Assembly: GCA_041859375.1 (NCBI GenBank)
Contig: JBHEKP010000250.1
Coordinates: forward strand, 1-5,969
Direction of reading: 5' to 3'
Source of the DNA: JBHEKP01 sp041859375
Lineage (GTDB): Bacteria; Hydrogenedentota; Hydrogenedentia; Hydrogenedentales; CAITNO01
Length of the DNA stretch: 5,969 nt
Notes under the pieces: generated by a model
Told to the model about the DNA's origin: nothing
Seen by the model: the letters and a program-made list of their open reading frames with translations, nothing else
Database searches by the model: none
Program-made: the position numbers and the translations under genes
Shown: one piece after another, positions 1 to 5,198 of the stretch
Numbering within the stretch: the first letter of the stretch is position 1
Layout: the number at the start of each line of letters is the position of its first letter

Positions 1-222
1 GGCGCGCGCACGGACACATTGTGCATCGAAAACGCGACCCTCAACCATGCCGGCACCTACACGGCGACTTTTGACAACGGCGCCAAAACCCCGGCCACCC
101 ACACGGCCAGGCTGACCGTGGTTGAAAAGATGCCCCTCCCCACCGCCGCCGCGGCCGGAGCTTTTCTGCTGGTGCTGGCGGCGGGGGCGGCGCGCCTGCG
201 TCCGCAGCGCGGCGGGAAATAG
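1..222 (+). CDS. C-terminal end of an Ig-like surface protein with a membrane-anchor/sorting tail (5' partial)
   Basis: The frame is open from base 1 to a TAG at 220-222, so 73 residues are visible and the start lies outside the window. Residues 5-41 read like the last strands of an immunoglobulin-like (I-set type) domain: a hydrophobic strand with L7 and I9, then the typical DAGTY-like turn written here as HAGTY (16-20), and a closing strand ending LTVVE (38-42). After the domain comes MPLP (44-47), a hydrophobic Ala/Leu-rich segment (about 48-64) and a basic tail, RLRPQRGGK (65-73). This three-part layout matches C-terminal sorting signals of the IPTL/PEP-CTERM kind, which are recognised by exosortase-type or related systems in many Gram-negative bacteria. 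No exact match to a named signal is claimed; a plain C-terminal membrane anchor is the alternative. The protein is probably exported and held at the cell surface, and its upstream domains are unknown. Confidence 0.75.
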   Translation, partial: GARTDTLCIENATLNHAGTYTATFDNGAKTPATHTARLTVVEKMPLPTAAAAGAFLLVLAAGAARLRPQRGGK

Positions 223-333
223 GCACAACGCCGGAAAGCCCCCGTTGATCTTCCCCGCCTAAAAAGGGTATTTTTAACACGAACTTAACAATTTTTCGGT
301 GTTTTTGACCCAAACCAGCGGAGCCATTGAACA
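223..333 (+). promoter_or_regulatory. AT-richer intergenic spacer with a possible promoter
   Basis: This 111-base gap separates the Ig-like protein gene from the DUF2961/GH172 gene and is clearly richer in A and T (especially 258-308) than the surrounding coding DNA. A weak sigma-70-like pair can be read: TTGATC at 245-250 and TATTTT at 269-274, 18 bases apart. A GGAG at 320-323, 10 bases before the ATG at 334, could be the ribosome binding site. No GC-rich hairpin with a T-run was found after the upstream gene, so read-through into the cluster is possible. The promoter reading is tentative because the boxes match consensus poorly. Confidence 0.3.
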
Positions 334-1479
334 ATGAACACCAGCCGCATTCTCCTTGCCGCAGCCCTTCTTGCCGCAGCCGCATCCCCTTTCGCCGCCG
401 CCCAGTCGGCGGACATGAGCCAGCTCTACCAGCTCAAGAACGCGGAGACACGGTCCATCAGCCCGGAGAATTTCACCGGCGAGAAGGGCAAGGGCGGCAT
501 GGCCACGCTTGAGGAGGGCACGGCCAAAAAGGCGGCGCGCGAGCTTGGCCAGGGCTGGAAGGTGAACCCCTACATTCACATCAAGCCGGGGGCCACGTTC
601 ACGCTGGCGGAAATCAACGGTTCGGGCGTGGTCAACCACATCTGGATGACGCCGGTGGGCGACTACCGCCTGATGATCCTGCGCTTCTACTGGGACGGCG
701 AAACGGAGCCGTCGGTGGTGGCTCCCGCGGGCGACTTCTTCGGCGCGGGCTGGGGCATGGGCAACGAGCCGCGCATCACGTCGCTGGCGCTGTGCGTGAA
801 CCCCCGGAGCGGCCTGAACTCATACTGGCAGATGCCCTTCCGCAAGTCGTGCAAAATCACGATGGAAAACATGGGCGAAAAAGAGGCGACCATTTACTAC
901 CAGGTCACCTATTCCCTTGAGCAGGTGCCGGAGAACGCGGCGTACTTCCACGCCCAGTTCCGCCGGGTGAACCCCCTCCCCTACAAGGACGTGTACACCA
1001 TCCTTGACGGCGTGAAGGGCACGGGCCACTACGCGGGCACCTACCTCTGCCACGGCGCGAACAGCGACGGCTGGTGGGGCGAGGGCGAAATCAAGTTTTA
1101 CATCGACGGCGACACGGACTTTCCCACCATCTGCGGCACGGGCGAGGAGGACTACTTCTGCGGCTCCTACGGCTACAACGAGCGCAAGGAGGACGGGAAG
1201 TGGGTGTATGAGAATTTCACCAGCCCCTACAGCGGGTTCCACCACATCCCGTTCAAGGGCGAGCAGCGCCGCTTCGGCCAGTACCGCTGGCACATCACCG
1301 ACCCGATCCGCTTCAAGAACGACCTGCGCGTGACCATCCAGTCCATCGGCTGGCAGAGCGAGGGTCGCTACCTGCCGCTGCAGGACGATCAGGCCTCGGT
1401 GGCCTACTGGTACCAGACCGAGCCGCACAACCCCTTCCCGCCGCTGCCGGAGAAGGACAAGCTGGTGGTGAGGGACTGA
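334..1479 (+). CDS. Secreted DUF2961 / glycoside hydrolase family 172 protein
   Basis: A 381-residue protein with a Sec-type signal peptide (residues 1 to about 24: Arg5, an Ala/Leu-rich core, then AAAQ), so it should act in the periplasm or outside the cell. The body shows DUF2961 hallmarks: NHIWMT (101-106), a DGE segment before the first half ends (121-123), an NSYWQMPF segment (162-169), EGEIKFYIDGD (250-260) and GTGEEDYF (268-275). DUF2961 is now glycoside hydrolase family 172; characterised members act on fructofuranosides or arabinofuranosides using two glutamates. The second is probably Glu272 of GTGEEDYF, and the first Glu252 or Glu250 in the preceding strand; this pairing is inferred from motif spacing. 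Length fits a single-domain member. The start is well supported: an in-frame TGA at 328-330 makes the ATG at 334 the first possible start, and the signal peptide begins there. It leads an apparent four-gene run; the next gene starts 51 bases downstream. Substrate cannot be told from sequence. Confidence 0.9.
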   Translation: MNTSRILLAAALLAAAASPFAAAQSADMSQLYQLKNAETRSISPENFTGEKGKGGMATLEEGTAKKAARELGQGWKVNPYIHIKPGATFTLAEINGSGVVNHIWMTPVGDYRLMILRFYWDGETEPSVVAPAGDFFGAGWGMGNEPRITSLALCVNPRSGLNSYWQMPFRKSCKITMENMGEKEATIYYQVTYSLEQVPENAAYFHAQFRRVNPLPYKDVYTILDGVKGTGHYAGTYLCHGANSDGWWGEGEIKFYIDGDTDFPTICGTGEEDYFCGSYGYNERKEDGKWVYENFTSPYSGFHHIPFKGEQRRFGQYRWHITDPIRFKNDLRVTIQSIGWQSEGRYLPLQDDQASVAYWYQTEPHNPFPPLPEKDKLVVRD

Positions 1480-1530
1480 GTTTTTTGGGTGGCATGGTGA
1501 CGCCGCCGGGCGGGTTGAGAGGACGGACGG

Positions 1531-2385
1531 GTGAGCAGGAAGAAGTTGTTTGTTTATCTGGTGGCGCCGGTGCTGGTGAGCCTGGTGCTGATGGGGCTTT
1601 ACTTTTCGGGGCATGTGGTGCTCCAGCGGATTGTGGCGCCGAAGCTGCCGCCGCTGCCTCCGGACGCGTGGCGTGAATTCGGACTTTTGGAGAACCTGCA
1701 AAACCTGATCCTGCTGGGGCTGTTCGGGGTGGCCTGCGCCGGGGTGGCGCGGAAACGGCTCCGCTTTGAACAGGCCGCTTGGGCGGTGATTGCGGCGGGC
1801 ACGCTGTTTGTGTTTTGCGAGGAGCTTGACTACGGCACGCACCACCGCGCCTACCTCGCCCGCGAGGGGGGATTCCAGTGGTTCCAGCCGATGACGGAAT
1901 GGCCCGGGGAGCTCATCGCGCAGATTGACCTGGAGGCGGAACCGGTGAACCTCCACAACAAGCCCGGCGTGGACAAGCTGTTCAAGAAGGCGAGTGACCT
2001 GTTGACGGGGCTTTTCTTCGGCCTTTTCCCGCTGGCGGCGCTGCGCATGAAAAACGCCTGGGTGCGCTATGCGGCCCCGGACAAGTATGTGGTCCTGACC
2101 GTGCTGGCAATGTTTCTGCTGCGCTCCGTGACGCATCTCCTCGGCGATCTGGAAAAGGCGTCTGTGGGGGACATGAGGGGCCTCCTTGCGCTGGCGGACA
2201 CGGCGTCAATAACCATGACACGGGAGCCGGGGGCCATCAGCCAGAACCTGTCGGAATTCCGGGAACTGAACTTCTACTACATTCTGCTTGTGTACTGCGC
2301 GGAATTGGTGTTCCTGCGCAGAACCCCGGAACCCGCGGCGGAAACGGCGCAAAACGGGGCGGAGATGCAAACGGAAAACGCCTAG
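1531..2385 (+). CDS. Multi-pass membrane protein with EELDYG and NLHN motifs, function unknown
   Basis: A 284-residue integral membrane protein with about six hydrophobic segments: roughly 6-28, 55-72, 82-97, 155-171, 185-203 and 247-262. The GTG start at 1531 is the only choice: an in-frame TGA at 1516-1518 blocks any earlier start, and GAGAGGA (1517-1523) sits 7 bases upstream as ribosome binding site. Segment three ends in EELDYG (97-102). After a soluble loop comes a Glu-Pro-Val then NLHN (140-143). This order, an acidic pair plus aromatic-Gly at a membrane edge followed by an NLHN box before the next helix, resembles a widespread group of uncharacterised bacterial membrane proteins that carry EEISWGQR-like and NLHN motifs; the resemblance is from memory and the copy here is divergent (DY in place of SW, no QR). 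The C-terminal tail from 263 is polar and acidic. It lies between two glycosidase-like genes, 51 bases after the first. No enzymatic function is assigned. Confidence 0.8.
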   Translation: MSRKKLFVYLVAPVLVSLVLMGLYFSGHVVLQRIVAPKLPPLPPDAWREFGLLENLQNLILLGLFGVACAGVARKRLRFEQAAWAVIAAGTLFVFCEELDYGTHHRAYLAREGGFQWFQPMTEWPGELIAQIDLEAEPVNLHNKPGVDKLFKKASDLLTGLFFGLFPLAALRMKNAWVRYAAPDKYVVLTVLAMFLLRSVTHLLGDLEKASVGDMRGLLALADTASITMTREPGAISQNLSEFRELNFYYILLVYCAELVFLRRTPEPAAETAQNGAEMQTENA

Positions 2386-2428
2386 GGAAATGCCGGAAAA
2401 ACGGGCGGTTTCCGGACGGGACATTCCC
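2385..2428 (+). other. Nested inverted repeat (possible mRNA stem-loop) after the membrane protein gene
   Basis: A perfect 7-bp inner stem, CCGGAAA (2393-2399) with TTTCCGG (2409-2415), encloses a 9-base loop. Outside it, GGGAAATG (2385-2392) can pair with CATTCCC (2422-2428) with one bulged A, leaving six unpaired bases on the 3' side. The structure begins at the last base of the preceding stop codon. No T-run follows, so it is not a canonical intrinsic terminator. It could stabilise or process a transcript between the membrane protein and glycosidase genes, or it could be chance in GC-rich DNA. Confidence 0.4.
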
Positions 2429-2522
2429 CCCAGGATCCGCCACCAGACGGGGGGCTTTGGAGGGGCGTTGTTTTGGGGTGTTTTGAAATGTCCGGCGCGG
2501 CACAGGCCGGCAGGGAGTTCTC
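2386..2522 (+). other. 137-base intergenic spacer before the glycosidase-like gene
   Basis: This is the largest gap inside the plus-strand run. Apart from the stem-loop at its 5' end, it holds a G/T-rich stretch (about 2457-2487) and an AGGGAG (2512-2517) that serves as ribosome binding site for the ATG at 2523. I see no convincing promoter boxes. The frame of the following gene is closed by a TGA at 2484-2486, so that gene cannot start far upstream. The gap leaves open whether the last two plus-strand genes have their own promoter. Confidence 0.4.
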
Positions 2523-4538
2523 ATGTCCATGGGAGAGTTCAGCCTTGGAATGGCGGCGGCCGCAGGGATGGTCATGGGCGTCTTTTGCTGCGCGGCGGCG
2601 GCGTTGGACAGCCCCTGCGCTCCGCTTCGGGACGCGGCGTGGGGATCGTCCGCCGAATGGGCTCCGGGGGATCCTGACGGGAGCGTCCACTGCCTGGGCA
2701 ACGGGCGGTTGTGCGTTTACGGGCAGGGGCCGGACGTGATTCAGCTTTTCGGCCCACCCTACAGCACCACCACCATCGGATCGATCCGGCTGGCAAGCCC
2801 CGGCGCGGGATGCGCCTCCCGGCGGGTGAGTGGGGCGGCCGTGTGGGAGCACCGCATCCGGCTGGAGGGCCGCGACGCGGCGGTGCTGACAGATTTTGTG
2901 GACAGTGAGTTGCCCTGTTTTGTCCGCATTATTGAATGCGCCGAACCCGTGGAGTTTGTGTTCACACCGGAGAAGGGCCTGCGCACAACCGACTTTTCCA
3001 AAATGACGGGGGGCGCAAAGGGGGCCTTGCTGGTTGAAACGCCCATCGGCGTGCCGAGCGTGCCCTTTGGCCGGTATCCGATACCCTTCGCCTTTTTCCA
3101 TCAGTTTGCCTGGCTGGGCAACGCCGAAATGACCGCCATGGAACCCGGCGGCGCGGCGCGGTTCAGCTTCGGACCGGGCCGGAGCGTCCTTCTTGCCGTG
3201 GGCGGGCCGGAACTGGAGCCGTGCCTGAACGCCATGGCCGGAGCGCTTGCGGCGGCCCCCGGCATGTTGCTGGACCGGACGCTGAAGGCCTGGGCCGCGT
3301 TCACCGCCAAGGGGCGCGACTTCGAAAAGGAACTCCCGGAGGACACGCCGATGCGGGCCCGGCTCGCGGAGGTTTTGGACGATGTGGCGGTGCTAATCAA
3401 GGCGCAGCAGGCGGACGAGGGCGGTGTGCTGGCGGGCTACCCGTACCACCTCGGCTATGTGCGCGACCAGTACGGCACGCACCGGGGACTGGTTGCGCTG
3501 GGACACGAGGAAATGTCCGGGGAGATTCTGAATTTTTACCACGACGTCTTCGGCAGGCACGGGCGCATCTGCAACGCCCAGGCATTCGGCATCCCCGGCC
3601 TGCTCCATGTGCATGAGAATGATGACGTGGAAATCACGGGCTATATCACGCTCCAGGCCTTCGACCACCTGGCCCGGACGGGCGATGCGGAATTCACCAA
3701 AGGAATCTTCCCCATGCTGGAGTGGGCATGGACGGCGCAGCAGCACCATTTCATCGGGGACATGCTGCCCTTCAACGGCGACGAGACCTATGTGGCCGGC
3801 GGGATTCTGCCGCGATCGGCGCTGGACGACGGTTCCGCCGAGGCGACCCTGCTCTTCATCGAAAGCGGGAAACTGCTGATTGACTTTGCGGAGAAGCAGG
3901 GGTTGTGGGACGCGGACCGGGTTGCGCGGGAGCGGCGGGTGCTGGAGCGGGTGCGCGCATCGTACCGGGACAACTTCTGGCGCGACGGGCGGCTCATCAC
4001 CAACAACCCGGAGCGCAGCCGGGACAAGGCGGCGCTGCCACGGATGCGCCACGGTGTCTGCGAGTCGTGCGTGACCGTTCAGTGGACGGTGCGGACGGAG
4101 AACAGCCGCCATGTGTGCGTGGACTGCCTGAACAAGCCGCCGCTACCCGCCGTGGAACCCAAAGTCCACACATTGCAGTCAGTGGCCCTGACACCGCTCT
4201 ATTTCCACACCACCCTCTTTGGCAAGGAGGAACTCCGGACACAGGCGGAAGAGATCGTCGCGGCCTACCAGCAGACGGGAAGGCTTCCCTCGCGGCCCGA
4301 CGGGGAGGTGTCGGTGGGCTACGACTACGGCCTGTTGCTCTACGCGCTCACGGAACTGGACCATCCGGCGGCGCGGGAACTGTTTGTGAAAACGCTGGAG
4401 CTTGCCGACAGCACGGGCGCGTGGGCCGAGTATTACCGCAACCACAAGCCCACGGGAACACGCTGCCGTCCGTGGGAAAGCGCCATCAATGTTGAGGCGC
4501 TGCTGCACTGGGTGGAAAAGGAATGCGGAAGGAAATGA
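2523..4538 (+). CDS. Putative exported (alpha/alpha)6-barrel glycosidase with a CxxC-X15-CxxC module
   Basis: A 671-residue protein. Residues 1 to about 27 are hydrophobic and Ala-rich, ending before LDSP, and look like a signal peptide, though no Lys or Arg precedes the core. Residues 30-255 appear beta-rich, as in the N-terminal domain of many six-hairpin glycosidases. From about 275 the sequence becomes helical, with GYVRDQYGTHRGL (311-323), HENDDVEITGY (364-374), FNGDETYVAGG (417-427), SVGYDYGLLLYAL (597-609) and WAEYYRN (634-640) followed by RPWESAINVEALLHW (649-663). These resemble (alpha/alpha)6 barrels of the glucoamylase/GH15, GH63 or GH65 sort; Glu421 or Glu636 are candidate catalytic acids by inference. 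No specific family can be named. Cys513, Cys516, Cys532 and Cys535 form a zinc-ribbon-like pair of knuckles late in the barrel. AGGGAG at 2512-2517 favours ATG 2523; ATG 2529 is an alternative start. The next gene begins 19 bases after the stop. Confidence 0.65.
   Translation: MSMGEFSLGMAAAAGMVMGVFCCAAAALDSPCAPLRDAAWGSSAEWAPGDPDGSVHCLGNGRLCVYGQGPDVIQLFGPPYSTTTIGSIRLASPGAGCASRRVSGAAVWEHRIRLEGRDAAVLTDFVDSELPCFVRIIECAEPVEFVFTPEKGLRTTDFSKMTGGAKGALLVETPIGVPSVPFGRYPIPFAFFHQFAWLGNAEMTAMEPGGAARFSFGPGRSVLLAVGGPELEPCLNAMAGALAAAPGMLLDRTLKAWAAFTAKGRDFEKELPEDTPMRARLAEVLDDVAVLIKAQQADEGGVLAGYPYHLGYVRDQYGTHRGLVALGHEEMSGEILNFYHDVFGRHGRICNAQAFGIPGLLHVHENDDVEITGYITLQAFDHLARTGDAEFTKGIFPMLEWAWTAQQHHFIGDMLPFNGDETYVAGGILPRSALDDGSAEATLLFIESGKLLIDFAEKQGLWDADRVARERRVLERVRASYRDNFWRDGRLITNNPERSRDKAALPRMRHGVCESCVTVQWTVRTENSRHVCVDCLNKPPLPAVEPKVHTLQSVALTPLYFHTTLFGKEELRTQAEEIVAAYQQTGRLPSRPDGEVSVGYDYGLLLYALTELDHPAARELFVKTLELADSTGAWAEYYRNHKPTGTRCRPWESAINVEALLHWVEKECGRK
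4059..4127 (+). other. CxxC-X15-CxxC zinc-knuckle-like segment within the glycosidase-like protein
   Basis: The DNA encodes residues 513-535 of the 671-residue protein: Cys-Glu-Ser-Cys, fifteen residues including Trp521 and Arg524, then Cys-Val-Asp-Cys. Two CxxC pairs separated by a short basic/aromatic loop are the classic layout of a zinc ribbon or rubredoxin-like knuckle. It sits between NNPERSRDKAALPRMRHG and a Pro-rich linker (539-546), consistent with an inserted loop domain rather than part of a barrel helix. Two disulfides are the alternative if the protein is periplasmic. Confidence 0.6.
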
Positions 4539-4544
4539 GTCCGC

Positions 4545-4549
4545 AGGGA
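4545..4549 (+). promoter_or_regulatory. Ribosome binding site fixing the start of the YdjM-like gene
   Basis: AGGGA lies 8 bases before the ATG at 4558. The same frame is open back to at least 4402, inside the preceding gene, but only the 4558 start has a good ribosome binding site and yields an N-terminus matching the YdjM/DUF457 family. Confidence 0.6.
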
Positions 4550-4557
4550 CAACGGCA

Positions 4558-5112
4558 ATGAACGAATTCGTCCATGTCGGAACAGGCTATCTTGCGGCGC
4601 GGGCGCTGGGCTACCGAGAGCACCGCTTTGAGACACTCTTTGTGGCGCTGGCGGCGTACTCCCCGGACTTTGACGCTCAGTTGCGGCACCTCTCCCCCTT
4701 CTTTGCCCATGGCATCTGGACCCACACGATTGTTGGCGTGGCCATCATGGGCCTTGTTCTTGCGGCAATAGGCCATGCTGTCACCGCCCGCCTCAAACCG
4801 GAGCCGCCGGTGGGGTTCATGCGGCTGTGGGCATTGGCCATGCTTGGCGGGCTGAGCCACCTGTGTTTGGACGCCTTCACCTTCTACTATTCCAACGGCG
4901 ACGCGACGCACCACATGTATTTCTGGCCGCTGTGGAATTTTCCCTGGCACATCAACACCATTTTCCCCGGAACCACCTTCACCGTGCGGGTCTGGGTGGA
5001 GGTGATCTATTCGGTGCTTGTGGGCTGCGTCATCCTGCCGTACCAGTGGGCTTACAGGAAGGAGAACCCCTTCAGGATGCTGAATCCGCGGGGGTGGTTT
5101 CGCGCCGGGTAA
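4558..5112 (+). CDS. YdjM/DUF457-family membrane-bound metal-dependent hydrolase
   Basis: A 184-residue membrane protein that fits the YdjM (DUF457, Pfam PF04307) family of inner-membrane proteins annotated as metal-dependent hydrolases. Visible family features are an early histidine (FVHVGTGYLA, His6), SPDFD (36-40; Asp37 and Asp39) after the first hydrophobic stretch, HGIWTHT (51-57) corresponding to the family's HRGxTHS box, and GGLSHLCLDAF (97-107; His101, Asp105), followed by MYFWPLW (120-126). His and Asp residues in these boxes are the likely metal ligands. Hydrophobic segments lie near 24-36, 56-74, 88-106 and 144-161. The substrate of this family is not established, although some members are linked to membrane lipid or envelope stress. 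The gene starts 19 bases after the glycosidase-like gene, so the two are probably co-transcribed. It is the last plus-strand gene before the hairpin at 5138-5175. Length is normal for the family. Confidence 0.8.
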   Translation: MNEFVHVGTGYLAARALGYREHRFETLFVALAAYSPDFDAQLRHLSPFFAHGIWTHTIVGVAIMGLVLAAIGHAVTARLKPEPPVGFMRLWALAMLGGLSHLCLDAFTFYYSNGDATHHMYFWPLWNFPWHINTIFPGTTFTVRVWVEVIYSVLVGCVILPYQWAYRKENPFRMLNPRGWFRAG

Positions 5113-5137
5113 AAAACGGGCCATGGCAGAGGCAAAA

Positions 5138-5175
5138 GAAAGATCCCGGCGGAGGCGGCCCCGCCGGGATCTTTC
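5138..5175. terminator. Bidirectional Rho-independent-type terminator between convergent genes
   Basis: GAAAGATCCCGGCGG (5138-5152) is perfectly complementary to CCGCCGGGATCTTTC (5161-5175), giving a 15-bp stem with an 8-base loop. Flanking GGCA (5131-5134) and TGCC (5177-5180) can extend the pairing. On the minus strand the stem's T-rich arm runs on into CTTTCTTTTGCC, a fair U-tract, so it should stop the minus-strand gene whose stop codon is 23 bases before the stem. On the plus strand the U-tract is only the CTTTC of the arm itself, so termination of the four-gene run is probably weaker. It lies 25 bases after the YdjM-like gene. Confidence 0.8.
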
Positions 5176-5198
5176 ATGCCGTAACCGCCTGTTGCGGC

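Noticed and set aside
261..275. AAAAA-GGGTA-TTTTT inverted repeat as a terminator of the Ig-like protein gene
   Set aside because: The stem is only five A-T pairs with no GC pairs, too weak for an intrinsic terminator.
820..2136. Long minus-strand open frame of 438 codons
   Set aside because: It lies antisense to the GH172 and membrane protein genes, both with clear family or membrane features. Its translation is low-complexity, rich in His, Arg, Val and Leu, as expected for a shadow frame in GC-rich DNA.
2288..2677. Plus-strand open frame of 129 codons bridging the gap before the glycosidase-like gene
   Set aside because: It overlaps the end of the membrane protein gene and the start of the glycosidase-like gene in another frame; composition is Arg/Gly-rich with no features.
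2382..3101. Minus-strand open frame of 239 codons
   Set aside because: Antisense to the glycosidase-like gene; translation shows no domain and has typical shadow-frame composition.
3393..4112. Minus-strand open frame of 239 codons
   Set aside because: Antisense to the glycosidase motifs; no recognisable protein features.
4535..4538. ATGA stop-start overlap at the end of the glycosidase-like gene
   Set aside because: The ATG is in a different frame from the YdjM-like gene, so it is not its start.
4402..4557. Longer N-terminal extension of the YdjM-like protein
   Set aside because: The extension overlaps the glycosidase-like gene's end and reads as Arg/Ala-rich shadow sequence; the ATG at 4558 has a good ribosome binding site and gives the family's usual N-terminus.
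4486..5124. Minus-strand open frame of 212 codons
   Set aside because: Antisense to the YdjM-like gene, whose His/Asp motifs are convincing; it also runs almost to the terminator with no promoter or ribosome binding site seen.
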